A stretch of 64,000 nt of DNA, taken from NCBI GenBank assembly GCA_049322755.1, contig JBMOQX010000037.1:221281-285280 (forward strand). Direction: 5' to 3'. The stretch comes from DATIUV01 sp049322755. GTDB lineage: Bacteria; Pseudomonadota; Gammaproteobacteria; Burkholderiales; UBA6910. A program made the translations under genes and the position numbers. The notes under the pieces were generated by a model, which was not told the DNA's origin, did not search any database, and worked only from the letters and a program-made list of their open reading frames with translations. Below are positions 42,688-52,068 of the stretch, piece after piece. Position 1 is the stretch's first letter. Each line of letters begins with the position of its first letter.

Positions 42688-43635
42688 TCAGCCCGCAGCC
42701 TCGCCGAACAGCTCGGCGTGGTGCACAACCGCGGTGCCCAGCTTTCCGACCACGATCCCGGCCGCCCGGTTCGCCAGCCGCACCGCGGCGGGCAGGTCCG
42801 CGCCGGCGGCCAGCATTACCGCCAGCGTGGCGATGACGGTGTCGCCGGCGCCGCTGACGTCGAACACCTCGCGGGCGTCGGCGGGCGCGTGGATCACCTC
42901 GGCCTCGCGGAACAGCGTCATGCCCTCCTCGCTGCGGGTCACCAGCAGCGCCTGCAGCCCCAGTTCGCGGCGCAGCCGCTGCGCCTTGGACGTGAACTCC
43001 TCCTCGCTCTTCCAGCTGCCCGCCACCTCGCGGAACTCGCCGCGGTTGGGCGTGAGCAGGGTGGCGCCCCGATAACGCGCGTAGTCGTCGCCCTTGGGGT
43101 CCACCAGCACCGGGACCCCGGCCGCGTTCGCCAGCTCGATCATCGTCGCGATATGGGTGAGCCCGCCCTTGCCGTAATCCGACAGTATCACCGCGTCCGC
43201 CTCCGGCAGCAGGCGGCGGAAATCCTCCAGCTTGGACAGCAGCACTTCGTGGTTGGGCGGCGTCTCGAAGTCGATGCGCAGCAGCTGCTGGTGGCGGGCG
43301 ATGGCGCGCAGCTTCACCGTGGTGGTGAGCTGCGGATCCTGCTGCAGCTTGGCATTGACCGCCTCGCCGGCCAGCAGGCGCTCCAGCGAGCGTCCCGCCT
43401 CATCGGTACCCACCACGGACAGCAGCCAGACCCGGGCGCCGAGCGCGGCGGCGTTGCGCGCCACATTCGCGGCGCCGCCGGGGCGTTCCTCGGTACGGTC
43501 GATCTTGATGATCGGCACCGGCGCCTCCGGCGAAATGCGCGAGACTTCGCCGAACCAGTAGCGATCCAACATCACGTCGCCCACCACCAGAACGCGGGCG
43601 GCGCGGATGCTGGCTGCGAGCGCGGCGTCATCCAT
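42688..43635 (-). CDS. rfaE1: D-glycero-beta-D-manno-heptose-7-phosphate kinase RfaE1/HldE N-terminal domain
   Basis: This 315-residue PfkB-type kinase has VVGDVMLDRYWFGEVSRISPEAPVP near residue 15, RPGGAANVARN near 46, and the catalytic FDVSGAGDTVIATLA near 252. It phosphorylates heptose-7-phosphate for LPS core synthesis. The adenylyltransferase domain found in fused HldE is absent, so rfaE2 must be elsewhere. ATG 43635 is preferred because it gives the standard start; it overlaps pyrF by eight bases. Confidence 0.93.
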   Translation of the reverse strand: MDDAALAASIRAARVLVVGDVMLDRYWFGEVSRISPEAPVPIIKIDRTEERPGGAANVARNAAALGARVWLLSVVGTDEAGRSLERLLAGEAVNAKLQQDPQLTTTVKLRAIARHQQLLRIDFETPPNHEVLLSKLEDFRRLLPEADAVILSDYGKGGLTHIATMIELANAAGVPVLVDPKGDDYARYRGATLLTPNRGEFREVAGSWKSEEEFTSKAQRLRRELGLQALLVTRSEEGMTLFREAEVIHAPADAREVFDVSGAGDTVIATLAVMLAAGADLPAAVRLANRAAGIVVGKLGTAVVHHAELFGEAAG

Positions 43636-44350
43636 GGCCGGAATCCGGAAAAACCGCGTGGATCTCTTCGGCAATGGCGGCAAGCGCCGCCCCGGGGTCG
43701 GCGGCCTGGGTGATCGGGCGGCCGATGACCAGATCGTCGGCCCCCGCGGCGACCGCGGCGACCGGCGTCGCCACGCGCGCCTGGTCGCCGCTCCCCGCCC
43801 CGGGCGGCCGCACGCCCGGTGTCACGAGCCGGAAACGCGCGCCGAACCGCGCGCGCAACGCCGCCGCTTCCCGGGGCGAGCACACCACGCCGTCGAGGCC
43901 GCAGGCGTGGGCCAGGCCGGCGAGCCGCAGGGCGGCCGCGGCCGGCGAGCCCTGCAGCCCGATCTCGTCGAGGTCACGCTGGCCCATGCTGGTGAGCACG
44001 GTCACGGCCGTCAGCAGGGGCGGCTTGCTCGCGCCGGATACGGCTGCGCGCGCGGCTTCCAGCATGGCGCGGCCGCCCAGCGCGTGCACGTTCAGCATCC
44101 ACACCCCCAGGGCCGCGGCGGCGCGGCAGGCGCCGGCGACCGTGTTCGGAATGTCGTGAAACTTCAGATCCAGGAAAATCTCGTACCCCTTCGCCGTCAG
44201 GTTCTCCACCAGCCGCGGCCCCGCGGCGGTGAACAACTCCTTGCCCACCTTGAGCCGGCAAAGGCGGGAATCCAGCACCGCGGCCAGCGCCAGCGCCTGC
44301 TCCGGCGTCGGCACGTCCAGGGCCACCACGATACGCGGGCCGCGACTCAT
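43628..44350 (-). CDS. pyrF: Orotidine 5'-phosphate decarboxylase PyrF
   Basis: This 240-residue TIM-barrel enzyme catalyses the last step of UMP synthesis. VALDVPTPEQAL is at the start, the catalytic DLKFHDIPNTV near residue 60, and LVTPGVRPPGAG near 180 with VIGRPITQAADP near 210. It lies between lapB and rfaE1 in the same transcript, overlapping rfaE1 by eight bases. Confidence 0.95.
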   Translation of the reverse strand: MSRGPRIVVALDVPTPEQALALAAVLDSRLCRLKVGKELFTAAGPRLVENLTAKGYEIFLDLKFHDIPNTVAGACRAAAALGVWMLNVHALGGRAMLEAARAAVSGASKPPLLTAVTVLTSMGQRDLDEIGLQGSPAAAALRLAGLAHACGLDGVVCSPREAAALRARFGARFRLVTPGVRPPGAGSGDQARVATPVAAVAAGADDLVIGRPITQAADPGAALAAIAEEIHAVFPDSGHG

Positions 44351-44363
44351 GCGGAGGCCTCGG

Positions 44364-45539
44364 TCACGCCGCCAGCTCGCTCTCTTCCGCGCGCAGCGGC
44401 GGATAGGTTTCCCAGCCGCTGCAGGCCGGGCAGCGCCAGTAGTAGTGACGGGCGCGGAATCCGCACTGGCCGCAGCGATACATGGCGAGCCCGCGGCTGT
44501 GGGCGTGCACCAGGCTCTGGGTCAGCTCCAGGTCCTGGCGCTGGGCGGGAGACGCCTCGGCCAGTTGGGCTTCGATCAGGCGCCCCAGCCCCAGGAGGGT
44601 GGAATGCCGGCGCAACTCCTCCCGCACCAGGCGATGCGCCGCCTCCGCGCCCTGGGTCTCCAGGGTGGCGCGGAAGACGCAGTCGAGCAGGTCCACCGAA
44701 GGCTGGGCGGCGAGGTAGCCCCGCAGCAGCTGCAGGCCCTCCGGCGCGCGGCCCACGCGCCGGTAGGCATCCATGAACTTGTCCGCGATCAGCGCAAAAT
44801 ACGCGGGATTCTGCCCTTCGATGCGCTTCCAGGCGGCGATCGCGTCCTCGAAATTCCCCTGGGCCGACTCCAGATCGCCCAGCAACACGTTGGCGCGCGC
44901 GCACTTGCGGTTCACCGCCAGCGCCTGATCGATATGCCGGCGCGCCTCGTCGGTGCGCGAGTGGGCCACCGCGGCGGCCGCCATTTCGCAGTAGAAATGG
45001 GCGATGTCCTTGGCGCTGGAATCGCCCGTGATGCTGTCCATGCGCCGCGACGCGGCGATCGCCTTCTCCCAGTCCTTCTCGGTTTCGTAGATTTCCAGGA
45101 GCTGTTTCAGCGCCGCCTGCTCGTGGCGGCTGCCCTCGAGCTGCAGAAACAGCTCCTCAGCGCGGTCCAGCAGGCCCGCCTTGAGGTAATCCCGGGCCAG
45201 TTCGTGGAGCGCGTCCTCGCGGAATTCCGGCGCCAGGTCCTTGCGCTCCAGCAGGTTCTGGTGCATGCGGATGGCGCGCTCCACCTCGCCGCGACGCCGG
45301 AACAGGCTGCCCAGGGCAAAGTGCAGCTCGATCGTCTCCGGATCGACCCGCACCACTTCGATGAACGCCTCGATCGCCTTGTCCGGCTGCTCGTTCAGCA
45401 GGAAGTTGAGGCCCTTGAAGTAGGAGGCCGGCACCCGCCGCGACTCGGTCACCAGCTGCTTGATGTCGATGCGCGCGGCGAACCAGCCCAGCGCGAAGAA
45501 CAGCGGCAGCGCCAGCAGCCACCAGAGCTCGAACTCCAT
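44364..45539 (-). CDS. lapB: Lipopolysaccharide assembly protein LapB (YciM)
   Basis: This 391-residue protein is anchored by one N-terminal helix (about 3-22). It then has a series of TPR helices (about 35-350) and a C-terminal rubredoxin-like zinc/iron knuckle, YRCGQCGFRARHYYWRCPACSGWETY, with two CxxC pairs. In E. coli LapB works with FtsH to control LpxC and so LPS amount. It follows lapA closely, as in most proteobacteria. Confidence 0.93.
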   Translation of the reverse strand: MEFELWWLLALPLFFALGWFAARIDIKQLVTESRRVPASYFKGLNFLLNEQPDKAIEAFIEVVRVDPETIELHFALGSLFRRRGEVERAIRMHQNLLERKDLAPEFREDALHELARDYLKAGLLDRAEELFLQLEGSRHEQAALKQLLEIYETEKDWEKAIAASRRMDSITGDSSAKDIAHFYCEMAAAAVAHSRTDEARRHIDQALAVNRKCARANVLLGDLESAQGNFEDAIAAWKRIEGQNPAYFALIADKFMDAYRRVGRAPEGLQLLRGYLAAQPSVDLLDCVFRATLETQGAEAAHRLVREELRRHSTLLGLGRLIEAQLAEASPAQRQDLELTQSLVHAHSRGLAMYRCGQCGFRARHYYWRCPACSGWETYPPLRAEESELAA

Positions 45540-45575
45540 CGGTCAACCCGGGTGCCGGATGGGGACCCGCACCGC

Positions 45576-45866
45576 CTAGACGCCCGGCCCGGCCGGCGGC
45601 AACGCCGGGGGCGGCGCCTTTTCCGCCGGCGCCTCCTGCTTCGCCTGCTGGCGCAGGCGCCGGCGCCGCCCGAAGCTGCCGGCCGCGGCGGCCAGCACGC
45701 CGATCAGCGCGCCCACGAGGAAGAACGCGAAGATCACCACGGCCAGCGGCGCGCGCCACTCGATGCCGAGGTAATAGCGCACCGTGACGTCCTCGGTGTT
45801 CTGCAGCGCGAAGGTGAGCAGGAGCAGGAACAGCAGCAGGCGGAGGGTCCAGGAGACGAAGCGCAT
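45576..45866 (-). CDS. lapA: Lipopolysaccharide assembly protein LapA
   Basis: This 96-residue protein has two hydrophobic helices (about 5-22 and 38-62) around the family motif ALQNTEDVTVRYYLG. A cytoplasmic basic stretch GRRRRLRQQAK and a Pro/Ala-rich tail follow. It is the small membrane partner of LapB. ATG 45866 is preferred; the longer frame upstream has no family match and lies in the ihfB-lapA gap. Confidence 0.9.
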   Translation of the reverse strand: MRFVSWTLRLLLFLLLLTFALQNTEDVTVRYYLGIEWRAPLAVVIFAFFLVGALIGVLAAAAGSFGRRRRLRQQAKQEAPAEKAPPPALPPAGPGV

Positions 45867-45973
45867 GAGCAAGAATTTTCGTTGAATGCCCGGATCGATG
45901 CAGGTGCCGGAAAAACGAACGGCGGCGTGCCCCGAGGGCAGGCCGCCGGCCAAACAGGGTCAGTGCCCGCCGT

Positions 45974-46258
<285 letters not shown>

Positions 46259-46273
46259 CGTTTTCTTCCCTGG

Positions 46274-47992
46274 TTATTCTTCGCTGCTCTTTCCGTCCAG
46301 CTTCGCCTTCAGCAGCGCACCCAGATTGGTGGTGCCGGCGCTGGCGGCGCTCGTCTCCTGCATCTTCTGCATGGCCTCGGACTGGTCGGCCATGTCCTTG
46401 GCCTTGATCGACAGGTTGATGCCGCGGTTCTTGCGGTCGATGTTGATGATCATCGCCTCGACCTCGTCGCCCTCCTTCAGGCGGGTGCGGATGTCCTCCA
46501 CGCGGTCGCGCGAGACTTCCGAGGCGCGCAGGTAACCTTCCACGTCCCCGTCCAGCTGGACCACCGCGCCCTTGGCGTCGATCGACTTCACCGTACCCTT
46601 GACGATGGTGTTCTTGTCGTGGGTGGCGACGTAATTGGTGAACGGATCGCCCTCCAGCTGCTTGATACCGAGGGAAATGCGCTCGCGCTCGACGTCGATC
46701 GCCAGCACCACCGCCTCGACGTCCTCGCCCTTCTTGAAGTTCTTGACGGCTTCCTCGCCGGAGAGGGTCCAGGACAGGTCCGACAGGTGCACCAGGCCGT
46801 CGATGTTGCCGGGCAGACCGATGAAGATGCCGAAGTCGGTGATCGACTTGATCTGGCCCTTCACCTTGTCGCCTTTCTTGAAGCTCATGGAGAAGTCTTC
46901 CCACGGGTTCGGCATGCACTGCTTCATGCCGAGGGAAATGCGCCGGCGGTCCTCGTCGATCTCCAGGATCATTACCTCCACCTCATCGCCCACCTGCACC
47001 ACCTTCGACGGATGGATGTTCTTGTTGGTCCAGTCCATCTCCGAGACGTGCACCAGGCCCTCGATGCCCTCCTCGATCTCGACGAAAGCGCCGTAGTCGG
47101 TGAGGTTGGTGACCTTCCCGAACAGGCGCGTGCCCGACGGGTAGCGCCGCGAGATGCCGATCCACGGATCCTCGCCCAGCTGCTTCAGGCCCAACGAGAC
47201 GCGGTTCTTCTCCTGGTCGAACTTGAGCACCTTGGCGTCCACCTCGTCGCCCACCGCCAGCACTTCCGAGGGGTGCTTGACCCGGCGCCACGCCAGGTCG
47301 GTGATGTGCAGCAGGCCGTCGATGCCGCCCAGGTCCACGAAGGCGCCGTAGTCGGTGATGTTCTTGACGATGCCCTTGACCACCTGGCCTTCCTTGAGGT
47401 TCTCCAGCAGCGCCTGGCGCTCGGCGCCGAGGGTCTGCTCCAGCACCGCGCGGCGGGAAACCACCACGTTGTTGCGGCGGCGGTCCAGCTTGATGACCTT
47501 GAACTCCAGTTCGCGGCCTTCCAGCCCCGAGGTGTCCTTCATCGGCCGGATGTCCACCAGCGAGCCCGGCAGGAACGCCCGGATGCCGTTGATCATGACC
47601 GTCAAGCCGCCCTTGACCTTGCCCGAGACGACGCCCTTCACCAGGTTGCCCTGCTCCATGGCGGTCTCCAGCTCGGTCCATGCCGCCAGGCGCTTGGCGC
47701 GTTCGCGCGACAGCCGGGTCTCGCCGTGGCCGTCTTCCAGCGCCTCGATCGCGACGCTGACGAAATCCCCCGGGCTGACTTCGACTTCGCCCCGGTCGTT
47801 GCGGAATTCGTCGAGCGCAATCACGCTCTCCGACTTGAGCCCGGCGTTGACCACGACGTAATTCGGGTCGACGCGGACCACCTCGGCGGTGATTACTTCC
47901 CCGACGCGCATTTCCTTCCGGGCGAGGCTTTCCTCGAACAACGCGGCGAAGCTTTCCATGTTTTCAGAAGCAGGGGATACGTTGGGCATCAT
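46274..47992 (-). CDS. rpsA: 30S ribosomal protein S1
   Basis: This roughly 572-residue protein has six S1 RNA-binding repeats. Repeat signatures include GEVITAEVVRVDPNYVVVNAGLKSE near residue 32, ITDYGAFVDLGGIDGLLHITDLAW and LTDYGAFVEIEEGIEGLVHVSEMDW. It binds mRNA leaders during translation initiation. The N-terminus SENMESFAALFEESLARKEM is typical. ATG 47992 or 47989 is likely; Met at 47959 is a shorter option. Confidence 0.95.
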   Translation of the reverse strand: MMPNVSPASENMESFAALFEESLARKEMRVGEVITAEVVRVDPNYVVVNAGLKSESVIALDEFRNDRGEVEVSPGDFVSVAIEALEDGHGETRLSRERAKRLAAWTELETAMEQGNLVKGVVSGKVKGGLTVMINGIRAFLPGSLVDIRPMKDTSGLEGRELEFKVIKLDRRRNNVVVSRRAVLEQTLGAERQALLENLKEGQVVKGIVKNITDYGAFVDLGGIDGLLHITDLAWRRVKHPSEVLAVGDEVDAKVLKFDQEKNRVSLGLKQLGEDPWIGISRRYPSGTRLFGKVTNLTDYGAFVEIEEGIEGLVHVSEMDWTNKNIHPSKVVQVGDEVEVMILEIDEDRRRISLGMKQCMPNPWEDFSMSFKKGDKVKGQIKSITDFGIFIGLPGNIDGLVHLSDLSWTLSGEEAVKNFKKGEDVEAVVLAIDVERERISLGIKQLEGDPFTNYVATHDKNTIVKGTVKSIDAKGAVVQLDGDVEGYLRASEVSRDRVEDIRTRLKEGDEVEAMIINIDRKNRGINLSIKAKDMADQSEAMQKMQETSAASAGTTNLGALLKAKLDGKSSEE

Positions 47993-48006
47993 CAAGAGTT
48001 ATCCGA

Positions 48007-48033
48007 CAAAAAATCCCGCCAGCGAGCGGGGCC
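48007..48033 (-). terminator. Terminator-like hairpin between cmk and rpsA
   Basis: On the minus strand, CCCGC and GCGGG bracket TCGCTG, followed by ATTTTTTG. It lies in the rpsA leader, so it may attenuate read-through from the aroA-cmk genes into rpsA rather than end the transcript fully. Confidence 0.55.
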
Positions 48034-48102
48034 AGTTAAAAAAATCGTTACGGATCAAAGCGCCGATCCAGTCGAAGGCGGCGCTGCGATTCGGTAACAC
48101 CC

Positions 48103-48786
48103 TTACGTTGAGGACGCGCGGTGAAGCTGGAGAACCGCGTCGACGACGTCTTCGATCGAAAGTGAGGTCGTGTCGATGAGCCGGGCGCCATCGGCTTGTC
48201 GCAGTGGCGCAACGGAACGTTCACGATCACGCAGATCGCGTTCGGCGATATCCCGAACAAGATCGTGCATGGTAGCACTCATTCCTTTGTCTATCAACTG
48301 CTTATACCGACGCCGGGCACGCTCTTCCGGGCTTGCGGTCAGAAACACCTTGAGTTGGGCATCGGGGAAGACCTGGGAGGCCATGTCGCGGCCGTCGGCC
48401 ACCAGGCCGGGGGGCCGCCGGAAGGCCCGCTGGCGCTTCATCAGCGCGGAGCGCACACCGGGATGGGCCGCCACCCGGGACGCCGCGCCGGACACGTCCT
48501 CGGCCCGGATCGCGTCGGTAACCCGCGTACCCGAAAGGAAAATCTCTTCGCCGTCGAAGCGGGCATCGAGATCCCGGGCGATGCGCGCCAATGCCGCCTC
48601 GTCGTCCAGGTCCACGCCCCGGCGCAACGCCGCCAGAGCCACCAGGCGGTAAAGGGCGCCGCTGTCGAGATAGTGGAAGCCGAGCGCTTCGGCCACCCGC
48701 CGGGCCACGGTCCCCTTGCCCGACGCCGACGGCCCGTCGATGGCGATCACCGGCACTCCGGCGTCCGCCGTGTCCGCCGCGCTCAT
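48103..48786 (-). CDS. cmk: Cytidylate kinase
   Basis: This 227-residue P-loop kinase phosphorylates CMP and dCMP. Motifs are IAIDGPSASGKGTVARRVA near residue 14, FHYLDSGALYR near 37, LVADGRDMASQVFPDA near 133 and the lid region RRRYKQLIDKG near 160. Its ATG overlaps the aroA stop by four bases (ATGA). The frame runs on upstream through aroA, but the usual start is MSAADT at 48786. Confidence 0.95.
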   Translation of the reverse strand: MSAADTADAGVPVIAIDGPSASGKGTVARRVAEALGFHYLDSGALYRLVALAALRRGVDLDDEAALARIARDLDARFDGEEIFLSGTRVTDAIRAEDVSGAASRVAAHPGVRSALMKRQRAFRRPPGLVADGRDMASQVFPDAQLKVFLTASPEERARRRYKQLIDKGMSATMHDLVRDIAERDLRDRERSVAPLRQADGARLIDTTSLSIEDVVDAVLQLHRASST

Positions 48787-50090
48787 CCGGCCCCGTTGAT
48801 CGCCAGCCCGACCGACCGCGCCAGGCGCTCGAAGCCGGGGAACGAAGTGGCGACGTTCGCGCAATCGCCGATCTCCACCGGCGCGGAGGCCCGCAGCGCC
48901 GCCATCGCGAACGCCATCGCGATGCGGTGATCCCCATGGCTGTCCACGCGACCGCCGCGGAAGCTGTTGCCGACGATGCGCATGCCGTCGGGCGTGGGCT
49001 CGGCGTGGGCGCCCAGCACGCGCAGCCCCTCGGCCATGACCGCGATGCGATCGCTCTCCTTCACCCGCAGTTCCTCGGCGCCGGTCACCACGGTTTCGCC
49101 CTGCGCGCAGGCGGCGGCCACGAACAGCGCGGGAAACTCGTCGATGGCCAGGGGCACCAGCTCGGGCGGAACCCGGATGCCCTTCAGCGGCGCCGAGCGC
49201 ACGCGCAAGTCCGCCAGCGGCTCGCCGCCGGCCACGCGCTCGTTGTTGATGCTGATGCGCGCGCCCATGCGGCGCAGGATTTCGATGACGCCGGTTCGGG
49301 TGGGATTGATGCCCACCCCGCTCAGCGTCAGATCCGACCCCGGCGCGATGGAGGCTCCCACCAGGAAGAAAGCCGCCGACGAGATGTCCGCCGGCACCTC
49401 GACGTCGCAGGCGGACAGCCTGCCGCCGCCGTCGATGCAGACCCGGGCGCCGTCCACGGCCACCGGATAGCCGAAAGCCGTCAGCATGCGCTCGGTGTGG
49501 TCGCGGGTCGGAGCGGGCTCGGTCACGCAGGTGCGACCGCGCGCATACATCCCCGCCAGCAGCAGCGCCGATTTCACCTGGGCGCTCGCCACCGGCATGC
49601 GGTAGTCGATGCCGTGAAGCGCCGCGCCTCCGTGCACCGTCACCGGCGGCCGGCCATCGGCCGCCGTCTCGATGCGCGCACCCATGCGCTCCAGCGGCTC
49701 GGCGACGCGCCGCATGGGCCGCCGGCGCAGCGAATCGTCCCCCGTGAGCGTGGCGTCGAACGCCTGCCCCGCCAGCACGCCGGTCAGCAGGCGCATCGAT
49801 GTGCCCGAATTGCCGCAGTCCAGCACCTGCGCCGGCGCCTTCAGGCCATGCATGCCGACGCCGTGGATCGTGAGCTCGCCGCCGTCGGGTCCGTCGATGC
49901 GCACGCCCAGGGCGCGGAAGATGTTCATCGTGGCGAGCGCGTCCTCGCCCTCCAGGAATCCGCTGACCCGGGTCACGCCCTCGGCCAGCGCGCCCAGCAT
50001 CACGCTGCGATGGGAGATGGACTTGTCGCCGGGAACGCGCACGACGCCGGAAAGCGCGCCGCCCGGGGCCACCCGGAAGCTGCGGCTCAT
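48783..50090 (-). CDS. aroA: 3-phosphoshikimate 1-carboxyvinyltransferase (EPSP synthase)
   Basis: This 435-residue enzyme joins shikimate-3-phosphate and PEP. Motifs are VPGDKSISHRSVMLGALA near residue 18, LDCGNSGTSMRLLTGVLAG near 90, PVASAQVKSALLLAGMYA near 165, and RVKESDRIAVMAEGLR with GDHRIAMAFAMAA near the end. The LDCGNSGTS loop is the glyphosate-sensitive class I type. ATG 50090 overlaps the tyrA stop by four bases. Confidence 0.95.
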   Translation of the reverse strand: MSRSFRVAPGGALSGVVRVPGDKSISHRSVMLGALAEGVTRVSGFLEGEDALATMNIFRALGVRIDGPDGGELTIHGVGMHGLKAPAQVLDCGNSGTSMRLLTGVLAGQAFDATLTGDDSLRRRPMRRVAEPLERMGARIETAADGRPPVTVHGGAALHGIDYRMPVASAQVKSALLLAGMYARGRTCVTEPAPTRDHTERMLTAFGYPVAVDGARVCIDGGGRLSACDVEVPADISSAAFFLVGASIAPGSDLTLSGVGINPTRTGVIEILRRMGARISINNERVAGGEPLADLRVRSAPLKGIRVPPELVPLAIDEFPALFVAAACAQGETVVTGAEELRVKESDRIAVMAEGLRVLGAHAEPTPDGMRIVGNSFRGGRVDSHGDHRIAMAFAMAALRASAPVEIGDCANVATSFPGFERLARSVGLAINGAG

Positions 50091-50977
50091 GTCGCGACCG
50101 TCCATTTCCCCCGCGCCGCGCTGGCCTGCGCAAAGAGGCGCTCCAGCGCTTCGCCCTGGCCGGCGGCGATGAGTTCGCGCACACCGCCCAGTTCGGCCAG
50201 GTACTGGTCCATGACCTTCAACAGGGGCTCGCGATTCGCCAGGCAGATGTCGCGCCACATCTCCGGCGAGCTGGCGGCGACGCGGGTGACATCGCGAAAG
50301 CCGGCGCCCGCGATTTCGAAACACTCGGCGGCATCGGGGTGCGCGGCGATCTGATGCACCAGCGCAAACGCCAGCACATGGGGCAGATGGCTGACCGCCG
50401 CGAGCACCTCGTCATGCCGCTCGGGTGTCATGCGCGAAACGCTCGCGCCGCAGACGCGCCACATGCGCTCGATGCGGGCTTGCGCGTCGCCGGAGGTTTC
50501 CGCCACCGGCGTGAGCACCACCCGGCGTCCTGCGTAAAGACCCGGATCCGCCGCGGCCGCGCCGCTGCGCTCCGCGCCCGCCACCGGATGGCCCGGCACG
50601 AAACGCGAAAACGCCGCGCCCAGGTGCGTGCGCGCCAGTGCGATGACGTCGCGCTTGGTGCTGCCGGCGTCGGTGACAACGGTGTCCGCGCCGATCCACG
50701 GCGCCAGCGCCGCCAGCACGCCGCCTGCCTGCGCCACCGGCACCGCCATCAGCACCACGTCGGCATCGCCCAGGGTCGCAGCGTCGTATCCGCCCACCGC
50801 GTCGATCGCCCCCGTGGACAACGCTTCGTCCAGGTTGGCGCGGCTGCGGCCGATGCCGATCACCGCCCCCACGGCCCCCGCCGCGCGCAGCGCCAGCGCG
50901 GCCGACGCGCCGATCAGGCCGACCCCCACCACCACCAGCTTGCGGATCAGCGGCGCCTCGCGCCCGGCGACGCTCAC
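50087..50977 (-). CDS. tyrA: Prephenate dehydrogenase (TyrA family)
   Basis: This 296-residue protein has the NAD-binding VVVGVGLIGASAALALR near residue 14, then DAGSTKRDVIA near 92, VPGHPVAGAERSG near 113 and HDEVLAAVSHLPHVLAFAL near 187 with the catalytic His. It converts prephenate to hydroxyphenylpyruvate for tyrosine. The start is GTG 50977, overlapping the hisC stop (GTGA). It has no fused chorismate mutase, which resides in PheA. Confidence 0.92.
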   Translation of the reverse strand: MSVAGREAPLIRKLVVVGVGLIGASAALALRAAGAVGAVIGIGRSRANLDEALSTGAIDAVGGYDAATLGDADVVLMAVPVAQAGGVLAALAPWIGADTVVTDAGSTKRDVIALARTHLGAAFSRFVPGHPVAGAERSGAAAADPGLYAGRRVVLTPVAETSGDAQARIERMWRVCGASVSRMTPERHDEVLAAVSHLPHVLAFALVHQIAAHPDAAECFEIAGAGFRDVTRVAASSPEMWRDICLANREPLLKVMDQYLAELGGVRELIAAGQGEALERLFAQASAARGKWTVAT

Positions 50978-52065
50978 GCCAGCACCTCGCGCAGGGCTTC
51001 CAGGAAGCGCCCGTTCTCCCGTTCCAGGCCCACGCTCACCCGCAGATGATCGGCCAGCCCGTAATTCGCCACCGGGCGCACGATCACGCCCCTGGACAGG
51101 AGGCGGCGGAACGTGTCGGCCGCCTTCGGCACCCGGACGCACACGAAGTTGCCGTATGAGGGGATGAAGCTCAGGCCCGCTTCGATCAGGCCGGTGGTGA
51201 GCTGCACCATGCCCGCCCGATTGAGCGCCACCGACCGCGCGACGTACTCGTGATCGTCGAGCGCGGCGACGGCCGCCACCTGCCCCAGCGAATTGACGTT
51301 GAACGGCTGGCGCACGCGGTTCAGCAGGTCGGCGATCGCCGGATTCGCCAGCGCGTAACCCACCCGCAGCGCCGCGAGGCCGTAGGCCTTGGAGAACGTG
51401 CGCGTGATCACCAGATTGGGAAACTCGGGCAGCCACGCGGGGGTGTTGGCCCGCAGCTCGTCCGGCAGGTACTCGTAGTACGCCTCGTCCAGCACCGCCA
51501 CCACGGAGCGCGGCAGGCGGCGCAGGAAATCGCGCACCTGTGCCGGGGGAACCACCGTCCCGGTGGGATTGTTGGGGTTGGCGACGAACACGGCCCGCGT
51601 GTCCTCGTCCACGGCGTCGGCCATCGCCTCCAGGTCGTGGCCGAAATCGCGGGCCGGCACTTCGATGCCCCGCGCTCCCACCGCCTGCACGGCCAGCGGG
51701 TAGACCGCGAACGCGTGCTGGGAGTAGACCGCACCCAGGCCGGGCGAAAGGAACGCGCGCGCCACCATTTCCAGCACATCGTTGGAGCCGTTGCCGAGGA
51801 CGATCTGCGAGTCCGCGACCCCGTGGCGCCGCGCGATGGCCGCCTTGAGCTCGAAACCGTTGCCATCGGGGTAGCGCGCCAGCTCCGCCAGCGCGGCATC
51901 GATTGCCTGCAGCGCCCGCGGGCTCGGCCCCAGCGGGTTTTCGTTGGACGCCAGCTTGACGATGCCGGTGAGGCCCAGTTCCCGGGCCAGCTCGGAGACC
52001 GGCTTGCCGGGCTGATACGGGGCGATGGCCCGGATGTAACCCGGCGCCAGGTCGCAAACGTCCAT
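50974..52065 (-). CDS. hisC: Histidinol-phosphate/aromatic aminotransferase HisC (second-copy type)
   Basis: This 363-residue PLP aminotransferase of fold type I has KLASNENPLGPSP near residue 37 and NGSNDVLEMVARAFL near 92. The PLP Lys lies in TRTFSKAYGLAALRVGYAL near 222. The position between pheA and tyrA suggests it acts in phenylalanine/tyrosine synthesis as well as, or instead of, histidine synthesis. That is inference from context. Confidence 0.9.
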   Translation of the reverse strand: MDVCDLAPGYIRAIAPYQPGKPVSELARELGLTGIVKLASNENPLGPSPRALQAIDAALAELARYPDGNGFELKAAIARRHGVADSQIVLGNGSNDVLEMVARAFLSPGLGAVYSQHAFAVYPLAVQAVGARGIEVPARDFGHDLEAMADAVDEDTRAVFVANPNNPTGTVVPPAQVRDFLRRLPRSVVAVLDEAYYEYLPDELRANTPAWLPEFPNLVITRTFSKAYGLAALRVGYALANPAIADLLNRVRQPFNVNSLGQVAAVAALDDHEYVARSVALNRAGMVQLTTGLIEAGLSFIPSYGNFVCVRVPKAADTFRRLLSRGVIVRPVANYGLADHLRVSVGLERENGRFLEALREVLA

Positions 52066-52068
52066 GGC